From positions 146,741,340 through 146,805,339 of the forward strand of contig CM062296.1 of assembly GCA_031216915.1 (NCBI GenBank): DNA of 64,000 bases, written 5' to 3'. Under the pieces are notes generated by a model that saw only the letters and a program-made list of their open reading frames with translations, made no database searches and was not told where the DNA came from. The DNA is from Pictodentalium vernedei. Taxonomy: Eukaryota > Mollusca > Scaphopoda > Dentaliida > Dentaliidae. The translations under genes were made by a program, and so were the position numbers. Below, piece by piece: positions 45,256-56,245 of this stretch. The stretch's first letter is position 1; each line of letters starts with the position of its first letter.

Positions 45256-45446
45256 TGTTTAATGACAATCTTGACAACCAGGGTCACCATTTGATGGACA
45301 GTTTTACGAGTGGTGGAAGCCGGAGTACCCGGACAGAACCGCCGATCAGAGGCGAGCTAAAGTAAGATTCTCCAACGTACTAAGTCCGTACAAGCAGGGT
45401 TAGCAATGGTTGAAGACACGTGCACGAACGACGTGCAGTACGCCTA
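45256..45446 (-). mobile_element. SINE fragment interrupted by the giant inverted repeat
   Basis: The tail variant ACAACCAGGGTCACC, GTGGAAGCCGGAGTACCCGG and the body motif GACGTGCAGTACGCCTA run up to the boundary at 45446. The body resumes after the inverted repeat at 55494 (CGCCCAAGTACAC, then a diverged GCCCTCATG). The giant element therefore inserted into this older SINE. Confidence 0.75.
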
Positions 45447-46099
45447 AGTAGTTATGTTGGGGCTGGATGAGCCTGCTCTTCCAGAGGCCTGGGTGGATGA
45501 CGTCATCTTAATTAAAAAGTTACGTAAGGTAATTAACGTCACTTAATGTATATTTTTTTTATTCACTTTAATAACTGTTGCTTAATTAAATTTAATTAAT
45601 GACTGTTGCATAATTAATATAATTAATGTAATTAATGAGTGTAATTAGGGTTGATTATAATAATTAGTATATTAATAAATGAATTAATAATGTCGATTAG
45701 TTCATATTTTTTTTAAAGTCATAATTTGGGATAGATATTATTAGATGAAAAATAATATATTTAAAAATAATTTATTTAAAGATAATATTGACGTACTGGA
45801 CATATATATGAATGCTATCGACTGACCCTGACCTGGACACGTGCTAAAGTAAACACTTCATTGTGTCTGGGTGTAATTAAATCGATTTTTTTTCAATCGC
45901 CAACTACTATACGAGAGTGACCAATGTTGAAGCAATTAAATCTATTGTTCAAAAGTTATGGGTGTAATAAAAACCTCATTAAATTATCGGTCAACACGCA
46001 ACCTTCTTCCAGACTCTGAGATTCAAATTTCATAGATTTTTCAACGGCCCGATTTCTGCGTTTGGACTGATACTCTAAGAAGTCACAAGATAAATCGCC

Positions 46100-46321
46100 A
46101 TGAGACTACTGTACACGGGGGAGAGGCTATACATGGCTGTACTTTATGCCCCAATACTTTCAAGAGATGAATTAACGGATCATCTGAAAACCCACCAAGA
46201 AGGTGCTTTGAACTGTCAATTTTGTGTTTCAATAGCAAATTCAACAAAAGAGAGGCGGTGTACATCGAACATCCGGCGATGTCAAGATGTTCCAGTGGAC
46301 GTTTTGTCTGAAATCCTATAG
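46100..46321 (+). pseudogene. Zinc-finger-like remnant, left arm
   Basis: The frame includes MAVLYAPILSRDELTDHL and LNCQFCVSIANSTKERRC. The spacing C-x2-C plus SRDEL-x2-HLKTH resembles decayed C2H2 fingers, but the first cysteine pair is lost. It reads from the end of the element towards the centre. The mirror copy lies at 54518-54772. Confidence 0.45.
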
Positions 46322-47061
46322 TAGGAAAGATACATTAGAAAAAACATGGAGAAATGTTAAAACTCGACATTTAACTGCACGACTTGTGGGTTTCAGCTGA
46401 TTCAACTTAACAGTCATCTAGCCAGAAGTAGCAGAGATGCACAACTCGATGGACCGGTGGAGACGCTCCTCATCAAATAAGGGGAGTCAAATGAGGTTAG
46501 GAGGAGGGGTGAAGGAGACAAGTGTGCAGTCATATGTTTAAAAGTTTAATAACCTTAATTGCTATGACGTAATCCCCCTAATAAATAGCGTATATTCATT
46601 TAATATAATATATTAATAATCTTCGTTAAATAATTCATTTTTTTTTATTCCACACCCCTGTATTCCCTTACAGTATCTAAAACTTTCATGAACTCCCCTC
46701 CTCCAGGTCATCCAATACTAGAAAACTTTTGGAAACCTCTCTCCCCCACCCCTCACAATAGCTAAAGTATCTCGAACCCCAGTCCAGTTCTCTAAATGTA
46801 ATGGGCATGTCAGGCCCCGGATAACCCATCCCCACAATTTTGAGCGATGAAATTACCCTGATTAGTCTCCTCTCATAACTTACCACACTCTTAACCAATA
46901 TTTACTATGAGATTGTCCCCCTAATAAATAGCGTATATTCATTTAATATAATATATTAATAATTTTCGTTAAATAATTTATTCCACAAGACACTTCTCGA
47001 AAAAACAAAATGGTGGATTAGTTTGACAGAAATATGCATATCAATTTATTCATGAGTGTCT

Positions 47062-47325
47062 GTCGGTTGTGTCCTTGGGCAAGACACTTCACCCCATTGC
47101 CCATGTGGGGGTGGCATGGTGACACTGTGCACTAAGGCGTACTGCACGTCGATGGAGCACCTGTCTTCAACCAATGCTAACCCTTTGTAGAATTTTGACA
47201 ATTGCTTGCCGTTGCTCGGTGACTCTCTCCGGCTTCCTCCACCTGTAAAACTGTCGTGGTCATGATTAGCCATTGTGCAGAAATATGTGACCTTAAACAC
47301 CAATAAATAAATATAAATAAATAGT
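47062..47325 (+). mobile_element. SINE in the left arm (mirrored in the right arm)
   Basis: Body and tail of the shared family: TGTGTCCTTGGGCAAGACAC, GGCGTACTGCACGTCGATGG, CATGATTAGCCATTGTGCAG, then (AATA)n. Its inverted partner is at about 53600-53855. Sharing the insertion in both arms shows that the arms descend from one duplicated sequence. Confidence 0.88.
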
Positions 47326-47529
47326 TGGTTATCAAAACAGCCCTTAGTTAATTGTGGACCAGTGCATTTAAAAATGAAAAATTTGGGTGATAATACTACG
47401 GACTGTGTTTAATCATAGAAAATTCACACCCGCTCTATTACTAACCTGTATGTTTCATTTTCTGAACGTTTACTGAAGAATAACCCACCCATCTAAGTAA
47501 AAGCATGAAAGAGCTACCATTATCTAATT

Positions 47530-47670
47530 ACCTATGTGGGATGGGGGTGGGCAGTAACGTTGTGTACTATGGCATACTACCTTCAGCCAATGATAACCCT
47601 GTGTAGAACTTTGACAGTTGTTTACCTCTGCATGATGGTTCTTTCCGGATTGCTCCTACTGTCGTTAAAT
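47530..47670 (+). mobile_element. Diverged SINE fragment, left arm
   Basis: GTTGTGTACTATGGCATACT and GTAGAACTTTGACAGTTG are body motifs of the SINE family. The partner in the right arm is about 53230-53385. Confidence 0.65.
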
Positions 47671-47919
47671 AAATGAAAAAAAAAAACTACAATTCTGTAA
47701 TAACAGGCCAAGCCCCCCTTCGTTTTACATGTTTTGTGAGGGGGGAAATCAACAGTACTTTCACCCCCCTCATTTTAATAGTTGAAAAACGCTGTTACTC
47801 GATGAAAAAAAATGGTAAAAGGATACGCAATTCTGTATTAACCACCCAATAGTGCAAAACTTGGGACAATATAACCCACCTAGAGCTGCACCAAAGCTAC
47901 ATACTCTCTTCGAACTCCC

Positions 47920-48150
47920 GCATTATGTCCTTGGGCAAGGTAATTTACCCCGATTATCCCCATGGGGTTATGATGACGCTGTGTACTAAGGGGCACTGCA
48001 CATCGATGATACGCATATTTTCAAATAATCTAACCAAATCTGTGTGACAGAGTGGATTTACGATGTTGGTGAGATGACAGTCACTCGTCAATGCTCTGTG
48101 GTTCTCTTTGGATATTCCAGAGTCTACCCGTAAAATTGTCACATTTAATT
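47920..48150 (+). mobile_element. Diverged SINE fragment, left arm
   Basis: TATGTCCTTGGGCAAGGTAA, GCTGTGTACTAAGGGGCACT and CTACCCGTAAAATTGTCAC mark body and tail. The partner in the right arm is about 52770-53000. Confidence 0.75.
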
Positions 48151-48569
48151 ATAACTTGAACTTGATGTCCGGGTGTAATGAAATAGAGTATTTTCTGCAG
48201 ACATTCTAAATAAACACAGCTGGTTTACAGACCTGTATATCTTTTTTTTTCAATTGAGTAAAAATATATGATAGTTACTGATGTAACACGCCCATTAGCA
48301 TGTTTAATGCATCTAACTTTGCCAGCCCGACCGACCCTTTACCCACCATGATCACAACAAACGTTTCAAATCCGAATGTCAAGAAAGGCACTCTGTAGTT
48401 TAAGAGACTCCACAAATAAAAACAAAATAAAAAATCTGAGATATATTGCATTTATTTAAATACCGATATTAACCAGAGGTTGAAACTTGTCAAATTGATT
48501 AGTATTTAATTACAAATGAATATGAAATTTGCAGTAAAATGAACAGCGCCATATACGAATATTCGGAAT

Positions 48570-49560
48570 GACACCCTATTGGTTTGAGTTTTCGCTTTTA
48601 CGTCCAGTTTCATGAGAGCTTCCATGAAGTCCATTCCACAGTCGCAGTCTTTTCTAGGGGTTTTTCTTTAAAGGCTGGTCCATCACAGCTTTGCAGAGAC
48701 TTTGTTTTCTGGAAGAAAAAAGTCAGTACGTTCTTTATTTCCAATCAGACCCCTTGGGATATTTTGATCTTTAAGGATGTTTTCCAAGATTTTCCACCCT
48801 GTCAGTTGAAAATCTTTTCTTTTTCACAGCAGATCATTTATTAGATCACACATATTGAAGCCCGAAATTGTAATGCCGTTATACACAAGTCGATCTTTCT
48901 CATCCCAGGATAAATTGGGTATATTCTTTATTATCTGGAGTAACAAAAGTGCCTTCTGCTGCATGGAATCTGGTATAACGGCTAACCAGTCTGGATGATT
49001 TTCCACTGAAAAAACTAGTTGCTAAGGAGTGTGGTTTGGTGTTTTCTTTGCGTAAGTTTGAATGGCTCTGAAAGATTGTCTTGTAGAACAGACCTTTCTC
49101 TGCAGAACTCAATGATGAAGATTCAGTAATTGGTCTCATACCCTGGTCTATGGGCGGGACAGCTACAACATTAAGGGGTGTGCGTATTTCCTGCAACTGT
49201 TCACTCCCCCATGGTTCAATACACTGAATTCTGCTTGCGGGTAGGTTGGTTGAGTCATCTATAGGCTTTCCCTCAGTGATTCCCCCATCACTAGCGGTTT
49301 TACTGGCTCTAGCTTATTTGCAAGCCCCAAAATATTTCCACTTGGTAATGCATTGTTCCAACCAAAGGCTGATTTCATAGCACTGGTGGATAAGGTGGCT
49401 GGTTACAGACAGATCTGCTCCCCCTATAGTGTGTTCAAAATTTACATTTTTGTGTAATTTTCACCTGTGTCGATAATAATTAGTTTTATGAGAGTAAGAT
49501 TTTTGACACAATTCACAGCCGTAGCGTGAATTCATCCTTTTCAGAAGCGAGTGCAATACT
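48570..49560 (-). pseudogene. C2H2 zinc-finger protein remnant, left arm
   Basis: Reading outward from the centre (minus strand), NSRYGCELCQKSYSHKTNYY followed by RH and KLH forms a complete C2H2 finger (about 49530-49460), then a stop. Further down are PIDQGMRPITE (about 49150), NHPDWLAVIPDSMQQKALLL (about 49000) and LSWDEKDRLVYNGITISGFN (about 48900). A frameshift near 49010 and a TGA near 48835 break it. The C-terminal part matches nothing I can name. A DNA-binding role is inferred from the finger only. Confidence 0.6.
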
Positions 49561-49889
49561 GTTCCAACACTCTGCCATTTATATGTATGAATAGGATGGG
49601 TCCCACCCCAACCTGTCTATCGATGATTGGCTAATTATATACCAAGATAAGGTGGGTTCTACCCCAACTTGTTGATCATTGGTTACTTCAAATTCTCACA
49701 CAGTGCATTGTGGGAAATTACAGTGATAGAGCTCTGGGATAAAATAAGTTTTTGCTCAATTTCACACAAATTGCTATAGTTTACTTCAAAAAGGAAACAT
49801 CAAAGTCACATTCATGACAAGCTGAGGTAGCATATCTGAACCACCATCGGTGCACTATTTAATCAGATAATCCCTTTAATTAGATAATG

Positions 49890-50585
49890 AGTGATCACTG
49901 ATTTTACAATTCGATGAAATGGTTTTTAGTGATTTTAAAATTCGATAAAATGGTATTTTAGTGATTTTACAATTCAATAAAATGTTTTTTAGTGATTTTA
50001 CAATTCGATAAAATGGTTTTAGGTGATATAAATCATGCAAAATGATCAATAGTGATCACTATTATGTGATATCACATAAATGATCACTAGTGATCACTAT
50101 TATGTCAAGCAAAATGATCACTAGTGATCATGTGACATCACGTAAAATGATCACCAGTGATCATGACATCACAAAAAATGATCACTAGTGATCACGTGGC
50201 ATCACGTAAAATGATCACTAGTGATCACGTGACATCACGTAAAATGATTGTGTCACATACAACGTCCACTAGTGATCATTTTATGTGATGTCACGTGATC
50301 ACTAGTGATCATTTTACATGACATCACATGATCATTTTACATGATGGCACATGATCACTAGTGATCATATTACGTGATGTAATAGTGATCACTAGTGATC
50401 ATTCATGTGACGTCACATAATAGTGATCATTTTACATGATTTAAATCACTAAAAAACGTTTGATCAAATTGTAAAATCACTAAGAACGTTTAATCGAATT
50501 GTAAAATCACTAAAAAAACGTTTTACTGGATTGTAAAATCACTAAAAACCAATTCAACGAATTGTAGAATCAGTGATCACTCATT
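49890..50585. repeat. Hinge array of nested palindromes
   Basis: The centre of the fold-back begins and ends with inverted copies of an AGTGATTTTACAATTCGATA-type unit of about 30 bp (four or so on each side). Inside are repeated units built on ATGATCACTAGTGATCA plus GTGACATCACGTAAA. GATCACTAGTGATC is itself a perfect palindrome and recurs many times. The unit orientation reverses near 50236-50260. Confidence 0.92.
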
Positions 50586-50879
50586 TCCAGATTAAAGGGA
50601 TTATCTGATTAAATAGTGCAGCGAGGGTGGTTCAGATATGCTACCTCGGCTTGTCATGAATGTGACTTTGCAGTTTCTTTTTTGAAGTAAACTATAGCAA
50701 TTTGTGTGAAGATGAGCAAAAACTTATTTTACCCCAGAGCTCTATCACTATAATTTCCCACAATGCACTGTGTGAGAATTTAAAGTAACCAAATGATCAA
50801 CAAGTTGGGGTAGAGCCCACCTTATCTTGGTATATAATTAGCCAATCAGCGATTGACAGGTTGGGGTGGGACCCATCCT

Positions 50880-52058
50880 ATTCATACATATGAATGGCAG
50901 AGTGTTGGAAAAGTATTGCCAGTCTATAAACTCGCTTCTGAAAAGGATAAATTCATGCTACATTGTGAATTCTGTCAAAAATCTTACTCTCATTAAACTA
51001 ATTATTATCGACACAGAAGAAAATTACACAAAAAATGTAAATTATGAACACACTATAGGGGAGCGAACCCAAATACAGCCGAGTTAACAACCTGATCTGT
51101 CTGTAACCAGCCACCCTATCCGCAAGTGCCTATGAAATCAGCCTTTAGTTGGAACAATGCATTAACAAGTGGAAATATTTTGGGGCTTGCAAATAAGCTA
51201 GAGCCAGTAAAACCGCTAGTGATGGGGGAATCACTGAGGGAAAAACCTATAGATTACTCAACCAGCCTACCCTCAAGCAGAATTCAGTGTATTGAACCAT
51301 GGGGGAGTGAACAGTTGCAGGAAATACGCACACCCCTGAATGCTGTAGCTGTCCCGCCCATAGACCAGGGTATGAGACCAATTACTGAATCTTCAATATT
51401 GAGTTCTGCAGAGAAAGGTCTGTTCTACAAGACAATCTTTCAGCGCCATTCAAACGTACACAAAGAAAACACCAAACCACACTCCTTAACAACTAGTTTT
51501 TCAGTGGAAAATCATCTGGACTGGTTAGCTGTTATACCAGATTCCATGCAGCAGAAGGCGCTTTTGTTACTCCAGATAATAAAGAATATACCCAATTTAT
51601 CCTGGGATGAGAAAGATTGACTCGTGTATAACTGCATTACAATTTCAGGCTCCAATATGTGTGATCAAATAAATGATCTGCTGCAAAAAAGAAAAGATTT
51701 TCAACCGACAGGGTGGAAAATTTTGGAAAATATCCTTAAAGATCAAAATATCCCAAGGGGTCTGATCGGAAATAAGGAACGTATGGACTTTTTTCTTCCA
51801 GAAAACAAAATCTCTGCAAAGCTGCGATGGACCAGCCTTCAAAGAAAAGCCCCTGGAAAAGACTGCGACTGTGGAATGGACTTCGTGGAAGCTCTCATGA
51901 AACTGGACGTAAAAGCGAAAACTCACACCAATAGGGTGTCATTCCAAATAGTCGTATATGGCGGTGTTCATTTTACTGCAAATTTCATATTCATTTGTAA
52001 TTTAATACTAATCAATTTGACTAGTTTTGACCTCTGGTTAATATCGATATTTAAATAA
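50880..52058 (+). pseudogene. Zinc-finger protein remnant, right arm
   Basis: The mirror copy of 48570-49560. The finger region (about 50935-51010) has lost its cysteines. The downstream part is open from 51126 to 51620 (PIDQGMRPITE, HLDWLAVIPDSMQQKALLLL, LSWDEKD). It is broken by a TGA where the left arm has CGA (Arg), then open again to 52058 (INDLLQKRKDFQPTGWKILE, NIPRGLIGNKER). The two arms carry different disabling mutations, so neither is a recent copy of the other. The family of the C-terminal part is unrecognised. Confidence 0.6.
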
Positions 52059-52134
52059 ATGCAATATATCTCAGATTTTTTATTTTGTTTTTATTTGTGG
52101 AGTCTCCTAAACTACAGAGTGCCTTTCTTGACAT

Positions 52135-52502
52135 TTGCCAACGTCAGGAAATATATATATAATTTATGGAATTTAAGCAATTATTCAAACACTGTGACCT
52201 GATAAAAAATTGGCTGTTATTAAGCGGGTACATTAATAATATTCGGGAATGTATACAAGGAATATTTTATCAACAAAATGCAGGTACACAATGCATTCTC
52301 GCGTATTATCTTGTTTTTATATAGGTATCTGTGAGGGAAAGGTCTTGAGTTTTGTACAAAAATAATCATTTTAGCACATACGCTGTAGTATGATTCAATG
52401 AATCAGATTTCGTTTTGATTTGTGCTGTAAGGGGGGGGGGGGTGGTAAAACCTAGAAAAAAAACAACAGCTTGAATGCAATTAGTTTCCACGTTACTATG
52501 TC

Positions 52503-52545
<43 letters not shown>
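52135..52545. repeat. Insertion present only in the right arm
   Basis: About 410 bp with no counterpart in the left arm. It holds an AT-rich segment, a G run (52430-52441) and a (GA)n microsatellite (52505-52542). Flanking sequence on both sides (CTTGACATT and GAAACGTTTGTTGTGATCATG) aligns to the left arm near 48345-48385. Confidence 0.7.
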
Positions 52546-52546
<1 letters not shown>

Positions 52547-52769
52547 GAAACGTTTGTTGTGATCATGGTTGGTAAAGGGTCGGTCGGGCTGGCATAGTTA
52601 GATTCATTAAACAAGCTAATCGGCGTGTTACATCCGTAACTATCATATATTTTTACTCAATTAAAAAAAAAAGATATACAGGTCTGCAAACCAGCTGCGT
52701 TTATTTAGAATGTCTGCAGAAAATACTCTATTTCATTACACCCGGACATCAAGTTCAAGTTATAAATAA

Positions 52770-53000
52770 ACGTGACAATTTTACGGGTAGACTCCAGAAT
52801 ATCCAAAGAGAACCACAGAGAAACAAAGAGTAACTGTCATCTCACCAACGTCATAAATCCACTCTGTCACATAGGTTGGGTTAGATTATTCAAAAATATG
52901 CATATCATCGACGTGCAGTGCACCTTAGTACACAGCGTCTTCGTACCCCCATGGGGATAATCGGGGTAAATTACCTTGCCCAAGGACATAATGCGGGAGT
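52770..53000 (-). mobile_element. Diverged SINE fragment, right arm
   Basis: Mirror of 47920-48150: GACAATTTTACGGGTAGACT, GACGTGCAGTGCACCTTAGT and TTACCTTGCCCAAGGACATA. Confidence 0.75.
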
Positions 53001-53229
53001 TCGAATAGTGTACGTAGCTTTGGTGCAGCTCTAGGTGGGTTTAATTTTCCCAAGTTTTGCACTTTTGGGTGGTTAATACAGAATCACGTATCATTTTACC
53101 ATTTTTTTTTGATCGAGTAACAGCGTTTTTCAACTATTAAAATGAGGAGGGTGAAAGTACTGTTGATTTTCCCCCTCACAAAACATGTAAAACGAAGGGG
53201 GGCTTGGCCTGTTATTACAGAATTGCAGT

Positions 53230-53385
53230 TTTTTCATTTATTTAACAACAGTTGGAGCAATCCGGAAAGAACCATCGTGCAGAGGTAAACAACTGTCAAA
53301 GTTCTACACAGGGTTATTATTGGCTGAAGGTAGTACGCCATAGTAAACAACGTTACCACCACCCCTACCCCACATAGGTAATTAG
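53230..53385 (-). mobile_element. Diverged SINE fragment, right arm
   Basis: Mirror of 47530-47670: CAACTGTCAAAGTTCTACAC and GTAGTACGCCATAGTAAACA. Confidence 0.65.
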
Positions 53386-53599
53386 ATAATGGTAGCTCTT
53401 TCATGCTTTTACTTAGATGGGTGGGTTATTCTTCAGTAAACGTTCAAAAAATAAAACATACGGGTTAGTAATAGCGCGGGTGTGATTTTTCTATGATTCA
53501 ACACAGTCCGTAGTGTTATCACCCAGATTTTTCATTTTTAAACGCACTGGTCCACAATTAACTGTTAAACACCTGAGGGCTGTTTTGATAACCGACTAT

Positions 53600-53855
53600 T
53601 TATTTATATTTATTTATTGGTGTTTAAGGTCACATATTTCTGCACAATGGCTAATCATGACCACAACAGTTTTACGGGTGGAGGAAGCCGGAGAGAGCCA
53701 CTGAGCAACGGCAAGCAACTGTCCAAATACTACACAGGGTTAGCATTGGTTGAAGACAGGTGCTCCATCGACGTGCAGTACGCTTTAGTGCACAGCATCA
53801 CCATGCCGCCCACACATGGGCAATGGGCTGAAGTGTCTTGCCCAAGGACAGACAC
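53600..53855 (-). mobile_element. SINE in the right arm (mirror of 47062)
   Basis: The order is (TTTAT)n, then TTAAGGTCACATATTTCTGC, CAGTTTTACGGGTGGAGG, GACGTGCAGTACGCTTTAGT and GTCTTGCCCAAGGACAGACA. It is the inverted partner of the left-arm SINE and differs by point changes. Confidence 0.88.
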
Positions 53856-54517
53856 TCATGATTAAATCGATACGCGTATTTCTGTCAAATTAATCTGCCA
53901 TTTTGTTTTTTCGAGAAGTGTCTTGTGGAATAAATTATTTAACAAAAATTATTAATATATTATATTACATGAATATACGCTATTTATTAGGGGGACAATC
54001 TCATAGTAAATATGGGTTAAGAGTGTGGTAAGTTATGAGAGGAGACTAATTAGGGTAATTTGATCGCTCAAAATTGTGGGGATGGGGTATCCGGGGCCTG
54101 ACATGCCCATTACATTTTGAGAACTGGACTGGGGTCGAGATACTTTAGCTATTCTGAGGGGTGGAGGAGAGAAGTTTCCAAAAGTTGTTTAGTATTGGAT
54201 GACCTGGAGGAGGGAAGTTCATGAAAGTTTTAGGTACTGTGAGGGGATACAGGGGTGTGGAATAAAAAAAAGTGAATTATCTAACGAAAATTATTAATAT
54301 ATTATATTAAATGAATATACGCTATTTATTAGGGGGATTATGTCATAGCAATCAAGGTTATTAAACGTTTAAACATATGACCGCACACTTGTCTCCTTCA
54401 CCCCTCCTCAAAACCTCATTTGACACCCCCCCCCCCCTTATTTGATGAGGAGCGTCTCCACCGGTCAATCGAGTTGTGCATCTCTGCTACTTGTGGCGAG
54501 ATGACGGTTAAGTTGAA

Positions 54518-54772
54518 TCAGCTGAAACCCGCAAGGCGCGCAGTTAAATGTCGAGTTTTAACATTTCTCCATGTTTTTTCTAATGTATCTTTCCTACTAT
54601 AGATGTCCACTGGAACATCTTGACTTCGCCGGATGTTCGATGTACACCACCTCTCTTTTGTTGAATTTGCTACTGAAACACAAAATTGACAGTTGAAATC
54701 ACCTTCTTGGAGGGTTTTCAGATGATCCATTAATTCATCTCTTGAAAGTATTGGGGCATAAAGTACAGCCAT
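54518..54772 (-). pseudogene. Zinc-finger-like remnant, right arm
   Basis: Mirror of 46100-46321 and longer: LSRDELMDHLKT, FNCQFCVSVANSTKERWC, then IYSRKDTLEKTWRNVKTRHL. The SRKDTLEK-x-RNVK text resembles the helix of a C2H2 finger with its first histidine replaced. Probably a broken multi-finger protein. Confidence 0.5.
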
Positions 54773-55558
54773 GTATAGCCTCTCCCCCGTGTACAGTAGT
54801 CACATGGCGATTTATCTTGTGATTTTTTTGAGAATCAGTCAAAACGCAGAAATCGGACCGTTAAAAAATCGATGAAATTTGAAAATTTGAATCTCAGAGT
54901 CTGGAAGAAGGTTGCTTGTTGACCGCTAATTTAATGAGGTTTTTATTACACCCTTAACTTTTGAACAATAGATTTAATTGCTTCAACATCTGTCACTCTC
55001 GTATAGTAGTTGGCGTTTGGAAAAAAAACTTGATTTAATTACAACCAGACACAATGAAGTGTTTACCTTAGCACGTGTCCAGGTCAGGGTCAGGCGATAG
55101 CATTCATATATATGTCCAGTACGTCAATATTATTTTTGAATAATTTATTTTTAAATATATTATTTGTTATCTAATAATATCTGTCCCAAATTATGACTTT
55201 AAAAAAATATGTACTAATCGACATTATTAATTCATTTATTAATATACTAATTATTATAATCAACCATAATTACACTCATTAATTACATTAATTACATTAA
55301 TTATGCAACAGTCATTAAGGAAAATTAATTAAGCAACAGTTATTAAAGTGATTAAAAAAAATATTCTTTAAGTGACGTTAATTACCTTACGTAACTTTTT
55401 AATTAAGATGACGTCATCCACCCAGGCCTCCGGCCCAGACCTCCGGCCCAGGCCTCCGGAAGAACAGGCTCATCCAGCCCCAACATAACTACTCGCCCAA
55501 GTACACGTGACCAATGTGCCCTCATGCACAAAGCTATGCCTGGGACACACCCACCTCT

Positions 55559-55973
55559 GTTTATTTATTTATTTATTTATTTATTGGTGTTTAAGGTCAT
55601 ATACTTATGCACAATGGCTAATCATGACCGTGACAGTTTTTTTTTTCGGGTGGAGGAAGCCGGAGTACCCGGAGAGAATCACCAAGCAACGACGAGCGGC
55701 TGCCAGCTCCCCACCATCGTAACTCGCACTGCAGCACAGGCAGGGTTAGATTGGTTGAAGACATGCGCACCATGGACGTGCAGTACGCCTTAGTACACGG
55801 CGTCATCGTGCCCCCATGTGGATAATCGGGGTTAAGTGCCTTGCCCAAGGACACAACGCGGGAGTCCGAATTGATCGCTCAGACTGTCACCCATCCAATG
55901 ATTAACCGGTCCCGACGTTGCTTAGCTTCGATGATCTGACAAGAATCGTTTACCGCAAAGCCACCGCGCCCCC
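55559..55973 (-). mobile_element. 5S-rRNA-headed SINE, full length
   Basis: On the minus strand the 5S-like head (GATCATCGAAGCTAAGCAAC, CATTGGATGGGTGACAGTC) is followed by the shared body (GTTGTGTCCTTGGGCAAGGC...TACTGCACGTCCATGG). The CATGATTAGCCATTGTGCAT tail follows, ending in (AATA)n. ACACCCACCTCT flanks both sides (55547-55558 and 55974-55985), a perfect 12-bp duplication. It differs from the 33713 copy in carrying the tail type used by the tRNA-headed SINE. Confidence 0.94.
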
Positions 55974-56089
55974 ACACCCACCTCTACATTATGAATAAAT
56001 GTACACCTTTGTCTCCATATTTAACACATTACCCGATCTGACTAAAACATTATCTCGGCTTGGCGGGTAAATTTATTAATTATGGACCA

Positions 56090-56245
56090 TCGGTATTAAG
56101 TGCCTTGCCCAAGGACACAACGCAATTACCTCCGGCGGGGATCAAAGCGGAACCCTATCTGAAGTCCAATGCCGTACCGATCGAACTGTGGCCTTTTTAG
56201 TTTGAAGTCAAATACCATAACCACTAACCCACCACGCCCCCGATT
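56090..56245 (-). mobile_element. tRNA-like SINE head fragment
   Basis: On the minus strand GGGGGCGTGGTGGGTTAGTG and CACAGTTCGATC form a tRNA-like head. It runs into GCGTTGTGTCCTTGGGCAAG of the shared body and then stops. It is a third head version, distinct from the 18067 head. Confidence 0.65.

Larger units (their letters stand above)
45447..55493. mobile_element. Giant (~10 kb) fold-back element with Polinton-like ends
   Basis: Both ends begin AGTAGTTATGTTGGGGCTGG reading inward. The arms (about 4.8 and 5.3 kb) are inverted copies of each other over their whole length, meeting near 50236. Matching landmarks: GACGTCATCTTAATTAA (45499/55408), the repeated TAAATAGCGTATATTC blocks, three SINE pieces, and the coding remnants at 48600-49560/50880-52058. 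The flanks CGCCTA (45441-45446) and CGCCCA (55494-55499) are a 6-bp duplication with one mismatch. Ends starting AG plus 6-bp duplications are known for Polintons/Mavericks. No polymerase, integrase or capsid gene was recognised, so the class is inferred only from the termini. Confidence 0.8.
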
